A stretch of DNA of 64,000 nucleotides, taken from assembly GCF_036323735.1 (NCBI RefSeq), contig NC_086023.1:14410001-14474000 (forward strand). The letters run 5' to 3'. The translations under genes were made by a program, and so were the position numbers. The notes beneath the pieces were generated by a model that was not told the origin of the DNA, ran no database searches, and saw only the letters and a program-made list of their open reading frames with translations. The stretch comes from Rattus norvegicus (Eukaryota > Chordata > Mammalia > Rodentia > Muridae). Below, in pieces: positions 9,706-21,739 of this stretch (the stretch's first letter is position 1; every line of letters starts with the position of its first letter).

Positions 9706-10996
9706 TTTGGACCAAGGCGACTACCCCAGTCCCGTTCAGTACTCAGCCCGCTGACAGAGCCATCTGGGTGCTGAAGTAACTATGGGGACCTGTGATTTTG
9801 GGAGAATGGCTCGGAAGATCCTGGTTAACATGAGAATAATTATAACGGAAGAGAACACATGACTTACCTAAATTGGAGCTCAAAACATGCTTCTATTAAT
9901 AACGATGTTTAACAACAGACAAACACATCGTAGTCTCTCTAATTCCAAATATTGTCTAATGATAAAGCCAATGTTTATTTGCAACTCTTGGGTGTTTTAT
10001 AAGCAGGATTCAAGCTGCAGCTCCAAGGCACGTGCCTGGCACACACGAGGCCCCAAGTCCTGATCCTGGCACCACAAAACCCCAGAAGACCTGCTTAACT
10101 TCCGCAGTAACAAATACGGAGACCCGCCACCCCCTTTCCAACCCTTTTCACACCACACAGATTTATGGAACTCCTGTTTTTAAGTTCCACACGAAGAAGC
10201 TAAGAGCTAACAATAAAGACTGCATTTTGGGGCCTCAGGGAGCTCTGGGTCTAGTTTTAGAAACAGATGCCTTCATCCAGTGACACTTCCTGCCCTCGGT
10301 GACAGTCTTCCCTAGCTTCCTGTGGGGTATGACCCCCCACATTAAGTCTTGAAGTCAGAACACATTTCAGGCAGGGGTAAGAAGCTGTTCCTAGTAAGGA
10401 GGCGAAGGGCGCCCCAACCCAGAACTCTGCTTTGAGAAACATGCTGGAGGGCGGCCTTGTCTCCACCACTACGTGCAAGTTTGGTGATGGCCCCCTAGTG
10501 AACCGAGAGAAAAAAGAGGTCCCCGCTGACCCGAGCAATCCATTGTGTTTGCCTGGAACCCCCTCCCGGCTCAGGGGCTTGTTCTCGTGTTCTTATCTTC
10601 CGATTCATATTGTATACGTGGTGCAACAAACGCAAACCTCAGTCCTATCCCCCACGCACCCGGCAACTTCCCCGGAGTCACGCCCACTTTTGCTCTGCTT
10701 TCTCTCCTTGGCAAGAGTGGACGTCATGGTTCAAGCTCCATGTAAGCCAGACCACCCCGCCACCCAGCCTGCCTGCCCGTCTTAGTGTCCTTGCTCTCCA
10801 GCATCGTGTCCCTACTCTCTCCACCTGGTCATTTTCGTTTTACCCCAGTTCCCCGTCTCTGTTACTCTTCACAGCCAACTCCATCCCCTCACTTACATAC
10901 ACACCTTGGTAAGGTCCTACTCACAAACGAGTTTCAGGGGTGGAAGCTATTCGGGCAGGGCGGAGTTCCTTCTGTCTTTGCCTCCTCACACGGGTT
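9706..10996. other. Mostly unique DNA with an old tRNA-like fragment
   Basis: At about 10011-10085 GCTGCAGCTCCAAGGCACGTGCC and CAAGTCCTGATCCTGGCACC resemble a decayed ID-type element in plus orientation. The remainder is GC-richer unique sequence. The long ORFs at 10432-10912 are low-complexity and lack exon borders. Confidence 0.4.
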
Positions 10997-11131
10997 CCCA
11001 CAGCCAGGTTTTTTTTTTTTTTGTTTTGTTTTTTGTTTTTTTTTCCGGAGCTGGGGACCGAACCCAGGGCCTTGTGCTTCCTAGGCAAGCGCTCTACCAC
11101 TGAGCTAAATCCCCAACCCCCCCACAGCCAG
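10997..11131 (-). mobile_element. ID SINE, antisense, with target-site duplication
   Basis: The element proper spans 11009-11120: a reverse A tail with T runs interrupted by G, then a BC1-type ID body in reverse. The direct repeat CCCACAGCCAG lies at 10997-11007 and 11121-11131. The exact repeat and intact body indicate a recent insertion. Confidence 0.93.
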
Positions 11132-11806
11132 TTTTGCCCAGCTCTCCCTTCACCTGCCTGGGCTCTGAGATCCCTGCTTCCTTCTTCCTGCTTCCTGCTT
11201 CCTCTTCTCCTGGGCACGCTTGGTTTCATCTTATCCTTGTACTTCTGGGTCTAACTTGTAAATACGGAGTCCCCAGGCCTCTGCTGGGGCTCCCTTCACG
11301 TTTCCACACAGAAAAGAGGATCAGCGACATCATTATTAACAAGTAAATGATCTGTACCCACAGATAATGTCATTTCATCCATGGCTTTATGTGACAGCAA
11401 CACAGAAACACAACACTCCTGGAGTTTATTTACTTATAGCTAGAGAGATCAAAGCAGACCCGAGTTCACCACCTAGAAATGATCATGTTGAACATCTTGC
11501 TGAATACACTTTGTGTTGGCTTACATACCTGTGTCCGTACATGCAAATGCAGTAATATTGTAACAAGTTCTTTTAGTTTGTAGCAGCGAGCCCTTGTGCG
11601 TGTCCTTTGATCCCAACAGGCCTCTGGCATTACTTTTGGTCAATTAGACTCTATTTTACACTGATGAGTGCCCCCTATGTAACCCGAACTATCCACTCTT
11701 TTTTCTCCTGCTTACTCTTCCCACCCTTTTCTGCATTAGGGATGGAATATAGGGAGTGGCTCATAGCAAGATGGGCTAGAACTGAGATGGTCCCTAACCC
11801 AACCCA
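11132..11806. other. Unique noncoding DNA
   Basis: Contains a short (CTTCCTG)n stretch at about 11178-11200. No exon or repeat family recognised. Confidence 0.4.
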
Positions 11807-11845
11807 GCCTTGTCTGTCTGTCTATCTATATCTATCTATCTATCT
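11807..11845. repeat. (TCTA)n microsatellite, left half
   Basis: TCTG/TCTA units that end exactly at the LTR border. The rest of the array is on the other side of the LTR (12383-12429). Confidence 0.85.
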
Positions 11846-12382
11846 TGAAAAGCTCTCAGGGAGAACTTTCCCTCGGGATGGAGACCCTCCAACTCCAAAG
11901 ACCAGACCGAGACACCACAGGATGCAATCAGCAAGAGGATTTGGTTTATTGTCGGGATACACAGGCACAGGCACCTGCGGGCGCTTCAGTCACTCGGGGG
12001 ACTGGCGCGCCCCACGGAACCAAGGATGGGCTTTTTATAGGATTCTGGGGAGCAGAAGCAAGCATACAGAAGCAGATGCATGGTTACAGGGATATAATTG
12101 GTGGATTCTAATGTGGCAAGGGTTCAGCCCGGGGGCAAGTTTCTTAGCTACCTTCTTGGAACATAACGACTGACTCGGCCCCCCACCAGGGTGTGGGACC
12201 TCTCCCGGGGCTTTTTTTCATTGTCAGGTGCTCAACCGCAGTCGTCCTGTTGCCAGGCCTTCAACCAAACATATCCTGCTTGGCAGCCGCTGTGTACTCA
12301 GTGTTCTAACCTTTCCCTGAACCAGTCATCTTAAGTACAGCCTTGCAAAATGGCGTTACTGCTGCTAAGCTGGGGTCTTTCA
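11846..12382 (-). mobile_element. Solo LTR of a class-I (gamma-type) endogenous retrovirus
   Basis: Read on the minus strand, the 537-bp element starts TGAAAGACCCC and ends CTTTTCA, with TG...CA borders. It has a TATA box (plus-strand CTTTTTATAG, 12031-12040) in the U3 region and an AATAAA polyadenylation signal (plus-strand TTTATT, 11945-11950) downstream of it. A 4-bp duplication ATCT flanks it (11842-11845 and 12383-12386), as usual for gammaretroviral integration. No gag, pol or env sequence is attached, so it is a solo LTR left by LTR-LTR recombination. Confidence 0.85.

Positions 12383-12429
<47 letters not shown>
12383..12429. repeat. (ATCT)n microsatellite, right half
   Basis: About 12 perfect units immediately after the LTR. 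Together with 11807-11845 they form one array split by the LTR. Confidence 0.93.
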
Positions 12430-12435
12430 GTTCTA

Positions 12436-12590
12436 TTTATTTTAATACTTTTGGTTTTCGAAGCAGCTTCTTTGTAGCTCAGGGGCTACAACTTAATATG
12501 CAGCCCAAGATGGCCTCAAACTCCTGGCAGTCGTTTTGCCTCAGCTTCCAAATGCTTGGATTACAGGCAAGAACTATCACATCTGTCTCC
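12436..12590 (-). mobile_element. B1 SINE, antisense
   Basis: CAAGATGGCCTCAAACTCCTGGC, GCCTCAGCTTCCAAATGC and TGGATTACAGGCAAG are reverse B1 phrases. Diverged copy. Confidence 0.75.
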
Positions 12591-14273
12591 CTCGTTCTTA
12601 GTTAAATTGTGTGTCCAAAGTTTTACGAGTACACAAAAAAAGGTAGTGCGGCGCACACACCTGGCAGCACTGTCCATAAATCGTGCGTTTAATCCCGGGA
12701 AATTCCTAGATTGAAGCACTGAGTCAGACTGAGGAATGCTCACTAAGGATCTAAGGGTCCCTAAATTGCCTGCCTCTTGCTGAAGGCCAGGAGACCAAAT
12801 ATCCCCTGCTCAGGCCTGAGGCTGACCAGCTGTCCTCAGCGAGGCCAAGGAGCAGGGCGGGGCCCAGGGCCTTTGTCTGTCTGGCCCAGTGCTCCCAGCC
12901 CACACGCCTGCCAGAAGGGAGTCGCGTCGGCTTGACGCGAGGCGGCTGTGGCCCGTGTTGCACAAATGCACAGCCTGACCCGTAGCGGCTGCCAGCTTTT
13001 GTGTTTGCTAGACACCAGATGGAGCAGAATTAGGGATGGCACCGGCAGGTCAGATGGCAGGTGTCCCCACGGACCCTCTGCTGTTGCTGCTGCTGCTGCT
13101 GCTACTGCTATAGGCATTTTGGCGGGAAAAGAAAATTAGAAATGAAGAAAGAAGTAAAAGAGCTGTTTTCTCTGTGACAGGCCCTTTGAACAAATGTCTT
13201 TTTGACTTTGTGTGTGCTGGTGGGAGGAGTTGTAGCTCAGAACTGCCCTCTTACCTTCTGAGATGAAAGCCAGTTAGTTGCTTGTCCGATCTGGGCCAAC
13301 GACTGCGGGGGAGTTTCCATCTGGCCTTTGGGGGCAGAGACCAGGGAGATGTTTGCACTCCAGCGAGCACCGGCTGGTCCCATGGGTCATTGTTAAGAAC
13401 CTCTGAATGCAAACATAGCAGAAATGATGGATTATGGATTCTTGCTGAGTCCATGGCTGCCCCAGGAGCTCCTACAGAGTGTGCCCGTGCAGACTGGAGG
13501 ACTGGCAAGGGAAGGGGGCAACATTGAGATCTGCAAGTTTTCCCCCAAGTACATCTGGACCAGAGTTTTTGGCAGGAAAGGGGAGATGGGCACCTTGAAA
13601 GTGGGCTTATAGTTTGACAGGAGAGGTGGATAGGGACCAGTAGAATTCTGCTCTGCCTATAATCATCTACTGTGGTTCTGGTGAATACAACTTACCCAGG
13701 CCTGTAGCTGACGACAGTTTAGGCAGTGGGAAATGAATCGTTTGGGATTTGAGGACTTGAACACGAGCAGTTGGCTGCAGAACACTCCTGCCCTAGGTCG
13801 GAAGCTTTTTAAAAATTTTTAAAGTCATTTTAACTTTTAAAACTTACTTATTTTTTGACGTCCATCCTACCGGATTGCCCTCCAGGTGGGTATTTGCTGT
13901 AGAAGGGCCATCATAGATGGCGAGAGGATCTGGTCAGTACAGCACGCTCCTCTCCCCTCCCTCCTCATGCTCATGATAGTTTTATTGTTCCTGGAGAGAA
14001 ACAGTCAGGTGATACAGGGGGTGATACTCAGCACCAAAATAAACTCCTCGTGTGTGAGACCGGGAGAGAGCTTGAGTGCCCAGCAGAGGGTTCCTATTAT
14101 GAAGCTAAACGCCCACCCCGGACCTGAAAAGCTGCTTCTGGCCTGTTTGTTCAAGGTTGCCCACTAGCCTCTGCCTTCCTTGCTAACTGATTTTGAGACT
14201 ATCCCAGAGAACAGGGACAGGCGTGTGTGTGTGTATGTTTGGGTGGTATCACTGATCTTCTAAAATGGCGAAA
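12591..14273. other. Unique noncoding DNA with a short CTG tract
   Basis: No repeat family or convincing exon. A short imperfect CTG array at about 13079-13110 (CTGTTGCTGCTG...) gives poly-Ala on the minus strand but sits in no supported gene. ORFs here lack splice-site context. Confidence 0.4.
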
Positions 14274-14385
14274 TCTGGGCATGGCGGCTCCCAGCATGTG
14301 GAAGACCCAGGCAGGAGGGTTGCTCTGAGCTTCAGGGTGTCCTGGGCCTTAGACTGAGACTCTACTAAAAACCACAAACAAAACC
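14274..14385 (+). mobile_element. B1 SINE, diverged
   Basis: TCTGGGCATGGCGGCTCCCAGC, AGGCAGGAGGGTTGC and GACTGAGACTCTACTAAAAA follow the B1 order, with deletions. Confidence 0.65.
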
Positions 14386-14996
14386 CCAGACGAGCTGAAG
14401 AGTGAAATCTGTGGAAAGAGATAGAACAGCGTCATGGAGATGTCTGGGGGTGGGGGTGGGGGCTGAGTCCTCCCATACTGTACCCCACATTCACTGGTAC
14501 ATGTTGTGACCTTGGATAAATCCTTAATCTGCTGATGCCCTGTTCTCTTCCTCCTCTTCACTCCCATCCTGCGTTTCTTTATTGGTAACCGGAAAGGAGT
14601 CAGTCATACCCAATTTGCAGCCTCGGGCTGAAGATGGAAGGAACGAGGTTTGTGAAGATCGAGGCAGCACACGATAGAGATGACTGTGACCATGGTGACC
14701 ATGGCCTTCTCTGTACTTATGGTGGCTCCTGCCCAGAGTTTTAGCTACTCTCCTCTGTTTTCCCCTCCTGAAATAGGGAGCCATTTTAAAACGTCTCTGT
14801 CAGAATAGAGTGTGGTTATCTTTCCTCTCATGTTTACTTCTCTGACTCAGAGATTCAACAGAAGCTACTTACCTCAACGAGCCATTCGTCCCTCAACACT
14901 GACGCTGAACTGGAGTCTTATCTATGGGCAAAAAATATACCATACCAGATTTCCAAGATATTTATAAAACAAAAAACAAAACAAGACAAAAACGTA

Positions 14997-15000
<4 letters not shown>

Positions 15001-15033
<33 letters not shown>
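15001..15033. repeat. (GT)n microsatellite
   Basis: About 16 perfect GT units in unique sequence. Confidence 0.95.
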
Positions 15034-15035
<2 letters not shown>

Positions 15036-16457
15036 ATATTGAAATGACCATATTTTGTACACATTGGGGTAAGTCAAATTGACTTAAAAACTTAAAAATA
15101 AGCTTATGCGTGTGAAGTGCAATAAAAGCCGATCCTATTATGAAAGTTAAGAAACCTAACTGTTTACTGTCTAGCACTCATGCCCCCTCAGAAAGCTGGC
15201 CGGGCACCGTGGTGGGCTGGGGTGGCAGATGAGAGGGCAGAGACAGAATGCTTTGATCTGTTACTGCCTCCACCTTGAGAAGTCCAGTCCTGGCTTCGGT
15301 GTTTCTGGGAGGCCACAGTGAGACTGAGCTCAGGCAAACCAGATCTGTTCTGAAATGGAAGATCTGGCTCAAGTCCTGATCAAAAGGTGGAGATGATGCC
15401 CGTTGTTCTTGTTTTGAATTAGGCTAGTATGTCGGAAACTAAGGTGGTCTCAGGTTCTCCATCTCGGCCTCTTGTGAGCTGGGATTGCAGGGTGTGCCTT
15501 GTCGTTGGCTCTGCAGATGACTTCTAATTTGAATGCACATTGTTGCATTACCTCACTGGCTTCTTGTTTCTCCTTTATAAATTTATGTCAAAGTCAAAGG
15601 AGACTAAAACCTTACAGTGATTTGACCGGGGAGATCTGAGGCCATGTGGAGAAGGAGGCCTCTTTATTTCTCTGAGCAGATAAGATCTCCAAGCCTCACG
15701 AGGAAGGACTAACCTCACACTTACTTATGTGATTCTCCACGGGCATTATGAACCAAGAGGAACAATTCCTCACCTTCACTGGGAAGCAACTGAACATGTC
15801 TCACTTTGCTCCCCGCTCGGCAAGTGATTTCACACCAACCTCTTTGTACTTTGGTCTAGGCCAAGTGGAACATGTGGAATTTTCTTAGCTTAAAACTCTC
15901 TTCTAAATAGTTGAAGAATTCACTCCATTTCTGTTTCTAGGAGTGAACACCAGCACTGTGAACACTAGCTGAGGTTTAGTAAGGGGTCAGGATGTCTCGA
16001 CTGCGTCTCAAGTGCTATCTGCCCTGGCGCTTGGTGTATGTCCACACCCAGCTGGCCTGCAGGCCACCATGAGGCCAGAGCTGCCATTCCTAGGAATGAC
16101 CACAGCCCCACAGGAGTGGGTGACAGAGAAACTCCCACTCTCAAGAGTGGGAGGAGGTCAGACGCTTACTTCCAGCTTCATATTGACTATATTTTCGCTA
16201 AGGTCATACCCTAAGCTTGGCCTATGCAATCGGTAGTTCATTTGTGTTCTATACTAAGCCAGCCAGCAGACAGGCTCATCGTGCGGTTCTATCTAGGTGC
16301 CAAGGTCTGTGCCTGACATGAGAAGAAAGAGCAGGTCAGGGGCTTAGCTTCATAGAAAACGGAGGCAAGCATTTCCTGGAGCAAAACACCCTGAAGCAGC
16401 TCCAGTGAAAGGCGACTACTGGCACACGGCTTCCTTGTCTGATGAGCGTGCCCAGTG
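15034..16457. other. Unique DNA with one old B1 fragment
   Basis: At about 15410-15500 a reverse B1 is suggested by TCAGGTTCTCCATCTCGGCC and GTGAGCTGGGATTGCAGG. The rest shows no repeat family or exon. Confidence 0.4.
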
Positions 16458-16815
16458 TGGTGGCTTGAATGAGAATGTCCCCCACAGGCTCTGGCACTTG
16501 ACACATGGTCCCCCGTTGGTGCTCTTTGGGAAGGCTTCGGAGGTGTGGTCTTGCTGGAGGGTGTACGTCACTGGGGAGTATGTGGCTGAGGTCTCAAAGC
16601 CTCGGCCACTCCCAGTTTGGTCCCTCTGCTTGCTGCTTGGAGTTCGGTCTGGGAACTCTCGTTGGTTCCTGCCACCATGTCTGTCTATGGTCGTGTGTCT
16701 TTGATGTGATGGTGACAGACTCCTAACCCTCTGGAACGGTAAGCTCCAAGCATCAATCTTTTCACAAGTTGACTTGGTCACGGTGTTTCACTCCAGCAAT
16801 AGAAAAGTAACTAAA
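16458..16815 (+). mobile_element. MaLR-type LTR (ERVL-MaLR class), 3' end intact
   Basis: A rodent LTR pattern: GTGGCTTGAATGAGAATGTC at the start, TTGGGAAGGCTTCGGAGGTG in the middle, then CTCTGGAACGGTAAGCTCC, a weak poly(A)-signal region, and the conserved end CACGGTGTTTCACTCCAGCA followed by GAAAAGTAACTAA. No internal retroviral sequence. Subfamily not assigned. Confidence 0.6.
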
Positions 16816-17261
16816 TCACGAGCCTGAGAAGCCAGTTTTTGTAGGCCAGCGGCTGGGTTGGTTTTTAACCTTAGACAAAGCCTTCGAGGGGGCTAGATGG
16901 AGCCCCGACCCCTGAGAACGTGAGTGCTGAGCATCCGTTGACTGTGGGTTGTCACGCTCTCCCTCCGCTTTAGGTATCGTCAGACCTTTCAGTTGATGCC
17001 AGAACTTGAGGAGTCAGCTAGTCTAGTGGCTTGTTCCATGTCTCTGCCTCCTGAGCACAGGCCGCGTGGCCTCGATGCTCACCTGGCATTGGTGTGGTTG
17101 TCGATGACTTGAGCTCCCAATCTTACGTTGTATGGCAAGAACCTTCCCTGCTGAACCATCTTGCCAGATCCACAACCAGATTCCAGCTCTTCAGAGAAAT
17201 TGGTCATCTTCCCAATCCCCCAGTGATTTGGTACAACTGCCCCTTTTAGGTTTTAGTTAAT
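16816..17261. other. Unique noncoding DNA
   Basis: No recognised repeat or exon. Confidence 0.4.
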
Positions 17262-17340
17262 TTTTGTGGTGCTATACGTGGAACTTAGGGCTTCACACAT
17301 GCTAGAAAAGTGCTCTGTTCCTGAGTTACATCCCCTACAT
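17262..17340 (-). mobile_element. Old ID-like element, antisense
   Basis: GTGGAACTTAGGGCTTCACAC, GCTAGAAAAGTGCTCTG and TGAGTTACATCCCC parallel a reverse ID body with many substitutions. Confidence 0.6.
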
Positions 17341-17359
17341 ACCATAAAACAATGTGCTG

Positions 17360-17484
17360 AGGGGCTGGAGAGATGTTTCAGAGGTTAAATATGCTTGTTG
17401 CTCTTGCAAAGGAACCAAGTTCAATTCCTAACATCTGCATGAGGCAGCTGACACCTTGTCTGTATTCCATGTGTACCTGTATCT

Positions 17485-17489
<5 letters not shown>
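17360..17489 (+). mobile_element. B3 SINE
   Basis: GGGGCTGGAGAGATGTTTCAG (tRNA-like head with A box) and CCAAGTTCAATTCCTAACA (B box region) mark the 5' half. The 3' part is shortened and passes into (CA)n. Confidence 0.75.
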
Positions 17490-17523
<34 letters not shown>

Positions 17524-17575
17524 ACACATACATACACACACATATACTCATACACACTCACACACTCACACGCAT

Positions 17576-17626
<51 letters not shown>
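17490..17626. repeat. Long (CA)n/(CATA)n microsatellite
   Basis: About 135 bp of CA units with interruptions, ending in about 22 uninterrupted repeats. ORFs rich in Thr-His or Val-Cys here are readings of it. Confidence 0.95.
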
Positions 17627-17628
<2 letters not shown>

Positions 17629-17657
17629 AGCATACATCCTTAAAAGTGAAAATAAAG

Positions 17658-17871
17658 CCCAAGAACAATGGTTAGCAACCTGTGGCTCACAATCCCTTCC
17701 ACAGTAGTCACATATTAGATATCTTGCATTTGAGATATTTACACTACAATTCACAATGGTAGAAAAATTACAGTTAGAAAGTAGCAAAGAAAATGGTTGG
17801 GGTCACCGCAACATGAGGAACTGTGTTAAAGGGCGGCAACATTAGGAAGGTTGAGGACCACTGCCCAAACT
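17658..17871. mobile_element. URR1-like hAT DNA transposon fossil
   Basis: Inverted ends are visible: CAATGGTTAGCAACCTGTGG at 17666 and, reversed, CAGTGGTCCTCAACC ending at 17863. Inside are CCCTTCCACAGTAGTCACA and GGTTGGGGTCACCGCAACATG, typical of this rodent nonautonomous hAT family. An imperfect 8-bp duplication (CCCAAGAA/CCCAAACT) flanks it. It is too short to encode transposase. Confidence 0.75.
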
Positions 17872-18718
17872 CTGCCACTTCCAATTTTTACATTCAAGGC
17901 TTGGCCACTTTTGCTTCCTGCATGAAGCCTGCCAGGGTTTCCTGAGCCCAGACCTCTGGTGTCTGGGCACTTGTCCTCTTTGCTTTGCTACCTCTCTTTT
18001 GCTAATATTTGCTTGCTATTTGTTCTTACACGTGTTTCAGCAATCACTAGATGACATCATTTGGTACCTTAGAGCGTTAGCTCATGCAGTGGATTGTTTG
18101 GTGGACATGTGCAGTGAGCTGGCACACGGATCTGTACGGCAGCGTTGATGTGGCAGGGCAACAGGGCAGCTGGCAGACAGGTGCAACGGAGATCTAAGCT
18201 CCCGTGCCCGCTGACCACCTCAAAGCTCACAGGAGTCGTATTCTAGCACCGAATCTGCTGGTAGGTCGTCAGCCTGCTCTACTTCCCGGTGAGGGCCAAT
18301 TTTCCTCTTCTCTTTTTATCTTTGTGCACCGCACACCTGCGTGCTTCTCAGGAGGAATAATATACGAATTAGAAATACAAGATGCACTTGAGAGAAAGAG
18401 GTACTAATTTTGAAAGATTATATGGTGGTTAGACTAATCTTACCATAATGAGTGATTTAGTTTTGATCACTTTTTGTAAGGACTTCATTTAAAATGAGCT
18501 TTAATATCTCACAAGCTTAATAAAAGCATACCTCAGGCTTGAACACACACCACCAGAGAGGTCTTAGGAAAACACAGCTCTCAATACAGTAGATCTGGGC
18601 AGACACTGTAGTTCTACACTTTTAACAGGCTCTAGATCAGTGGACTTTAAATCAAGAAACAAAGACTTAGGCAGCTTTTGAATTGTGTCCTGTTACTACA
18701 GCTTTTCTTTTCTTTTTT
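17872..18718. other. Unique noncoding DNA
   Basis: No recognised repeat or exon. Confidence 0.4.
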
Positions 18719-18897
18719 TTTTTAAAGATTTATTTATTATTATATATGAGTACACTGTAGCTGTCCTTAGACACCAGAAGAGGGCATTATATCTCATTAC
18801 AGATGGGTGTGAGCTACCATGTGGATGCTGGGATTTGAACTCAGGACCTCTGGAAGAGCAGTCAGTGCTCTTAACCACTGAGCCATCTCTCTAGCCC
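18719..18897 (-). mobile_element. B2 SINE, antisense
   Basis: Near-complete reverse B2: AAGATTTATTTATTATTATA tail, TGAGTACACTGTAGCTGTCC, ACACCAGAAGAGGGCAT, GGGATTTGAACTCAGGACC and CACTGAGCCATCTCTCTAGC. Low divergence. Confidence 0.93.
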
Positions 18898-20042
18898 CAC
18901 TACAGCTTTTCAAATAATTTAAGATGTCTCTAGTATCTCGTCTGTGCTGCTGTGAAGGGCCATGTTGCTGATCTCATATCGTTGGAGCTATGCCACGCCC
19001 TAGACGCACTCTTGAGATTGACGCCATCTCTCCTTGTTTTCTCTGTATTCTTATAAGCTTTAGATTGCTCAACACGAGAGACCATGACAAATGTCTTACA
19101 AGTGGATTAATGGGGGAAAAAATCTGGAAGGTACTCCTCATGTGTCCTGTATCCTCCAAAGAAGCCCTGTCCAGCAAAGGAAACCATTCTTTGGGACGGG
19201 AGGTAGTCATTTTTATTAACAATTTGATGGAACCAAATGTCATTTTGTATGCTGTGCATTTTTAGTCACACTTTGGAATGTCCCACCGGATGCAATACAC
19301 CATTGAGCATAGGGCAGTCCACTCTACACAGGGTCTTCGTGTTACATACTTCTGCAAGTGTCTCACTGTATCCCTTATACTTCCTCAAGTGATGGTTGGA
19401 AGATGAATGAAATGCCCAGATTCGGTTTTGTTCTGCTCTACATGTGGGCTTCCCATAGCTCTCCACGGCTAACCACAGTAAAACACAGGACTCAACATGG
19501 CCTTTCCCTCAGTGCTTCCAATGATACACTCTTCTTGTTTTTTCAGAGAAAACATATTGATTTTAGCCAGCCAATATTTGTATTCTATTAACTGGGCTAT
19601 TTCCCTGTCTCCTAAGAGTATTCTCAGGCCCCACTGGTTTTGTTTCACTCTTCATTTTGTCTAAAACTCTTTCTATTTTGTTACGAAGCACCTCTTCCTC
19701 CTGGTTCTTCAGCATCGCAGCTTCCCGTGGGCTGAACGGGCAAGTCAGTCCTCCTCTGCATCCCTGCCTCAGCTCCTCCTGTGTCCCAGCATGCATCATA
19801 CCCACTGCTACCAAAGACTCATCTCCACCCACCCACCCACCTTTTCCCTGTGTCCTCAGTACCCAGTGGGTGTTGAACTCACAAAGAATGAAGTCAACGG
19901 AGATGCACTTTAGCTGAATACTCTGTTTATGACAGTATTTCCCTCTTCTTCTGACATCTCGGGACGAAGTCAGATTAATTCTGCACCCGTTATTGTCAGC
20001 TTCATGGCTTCCCTGACTTATTCATGCTATTCTAGATCCTTT
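18898..20042. other. Unique noncoding DNA
   Basis: No repeat family or exon recognised. A short CCAC repeat lies near 19828-19840. Confidence 0.4.
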
Positions 20043-20310
20043 TCTGTTGCTGTGATAAAATACCCAGAGAGAAGCAACTCCAGGAGAAACTGCTTATTTT
20101 GACTCAGAGTTCAAGGCGTAGTCCATCATTCGGGAAGATGTCAGAGGAGCGGATGCTCGAAGCAGCTGCCGCACTGCATCCACAGCCCAGGAACAGAACA
20201 GTTCACCGTTCAGCGTGATGTCTCCGTTTTATACCATCCAGCATCCTCTGCCCAGGAAATGATCCCACCTACGGTGTGGATGAGGTTTCTCCTATCAGCT
20301 AGTGTTACCA
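20043..20310 (-). mobile_element. MaLR-like LTR fragment, antisense
   Basis: TTCTGTTGCTGTGATAAAAT is the reverse of the conserved rodent MaLR-type 3' end. Downstream text (TGCTTATTTTGACTCAGAGTT, CACAGCCCAGGAACAGAAC) keeps the order of the same repeat. Strongly diverged. Confidence 0.55.
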
Positions 20311-20884
20311 AGGTAATCCCTCACAGACAAGGAAAGGGGATTCTAGATTCCTTTAACACGAATCATCAACATATTTATACAATCTCTCTTTTACAAGTAG
20401 CATATGTTAAAATTTCTTGTGTAACAAGTATTATATTTACTTTGGGTTCATAACTGAGCCATCGGCCAAAAGCTGAAGTTCTGGAGGCCAAGACCTGCTG
20501 TTGTGTGCTGACCATGTGCGTCCTCTTAGTGGGGACTGCAGGTTGGGAAGGCACATTAGCATTGGTGCTTGAGTCATCCATTCTTGAACTAAGATTTTAG
20601 ACTCAATGGAATCCCCCTTTCTCCAGTTCCTGCCACAAAGACATGACTCAAGCCAAGGGCACATAAGCTAAGAGGTCACCGGGAAGTATGACACTGAGGG
20701 GTGGGGCAGGATTTCTAAACCACAAGTAGCCAAATTATTTCCTTCCTCAAGATGGTTATTACCCGTCATGCTCGTGTAGCCAACAAGTGAAAGCATTTTC
20801 AAAAAGGTTCTGCTTTTTTCTCAGCCTGTTAGATGAAACACGCCGCTGTGGCTGTTAGGTAGGTAACCTGCCCTCCAGCACCAG

Positions 20885-21010
20885 AGTGGAGGCAGACACC
20901 TGTAGTGTCTCTGTGACCTTGAACAAGCGGTTGAGCCTCTCTAAGCCTCAGGCTTCTCAAATGGAATACAGCCGGGAGGGTTCCATGGGAGGATCTGTGA
21001 TAAAAGAGAG
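20885..21010 (+). mobile_element. MIR fragment
   Basis: CTCTGTGACCTTGAACAAGC, GAGCCTCTCTAAGCCTCAGG and CTCAAATGGAATACAGC match the conserved core of the ancient tRNA-derived MIR. Confidence 0.7.
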
Positions 21011-21432
21011 GAGCCGCTGGCAAAGGTCCGCCCTCTGTGAGGTTCTGCATCTTCACTTTCTAAATTCACCTCGAGTCTCAGACCTACTCAGGCAGGGACC
21101 AACTTAAAGGTTTCCTGAGACAGATCGGGTGTAAGTGACAAGGAAATGCCAATGATGTACAGAATATCTGAGCAAGAGTCCCCTGTAGGATTCCATTTTC
21201 TCTGCCGGAACATGCAGGGGACCGGAAATGAAAATGGAGAAACCCGCAAACAATTGTGGGCCAATTGCCCCACTGTCATACGGATGCCCTAAGGTTTTAA
21301 TGTAACTGATAACTTTTTAAAATGTTGTTCCTAAATCTATCATAATCTCCTGGTGAGAAGCCTAGGTAGGAGTATGCCTCTGTACACACTCAGTGGGGGA
21401 TTTTAGGAGATTAGGAGTTTAAGTAGACGCTC

Positions 21433-21730
21433 CACTTCGTCCTGGAAAACTGGTCTGTGAAACACATCAAACATGGGGGTGGGGCATAGTACACTTGGAT
21501 GACAGTGCCTCTCTGCATGCCCGGGCTTGCTGGAGTCCGTCACTTTGCCACTCGTGCCACATGAGGTGGATGGGCTCCTCCTTCAGGACACATCGATTTT
21601 GTCATTTCTGCTTTGCACACACACTGTTGACTATATATATATATCCTAAAAAGTTGAGCCTGAGCAGTTTTATTTTTAAAGTTGGCTTTACCACCAAATG
21701 AAACAAGGGGGTCATTCCTCTCTGTCCTGA
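21433..21730 (+). repeat. Local direct duplication, copy 1
   Basis: Almost the same sequence as 22654-22940, offset 1221 bp. It begins at CACTTCGTCCTGG and ends at GTCCTGA. Differences are a few substitutions plus an AT-rich indel around 21625-21645. It belongs to no repeat family I recognise. Confidence 0.9.
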
Positions 21731-21739
21731 TGTTTCTGA

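Noticed and set aside
10432..11254. Cluster of plus-strand ORFs of 66-117 codons
   Set aside because: Overlapping frames in GC-rich unique DNA and an ID element. Composition is low-complexity and no splice sites frame them.
11607..12173. 188-codon plus-strand ORF
   Set aside because: It runs through a microsatellite and antisense through the solo LTR, so it is fortuitous.
13079..13112. CTG array as a possible coding triplet repeat
   Set aside because: Short and imperfect, and not in any exon model. The surrounding ORFs have no support.
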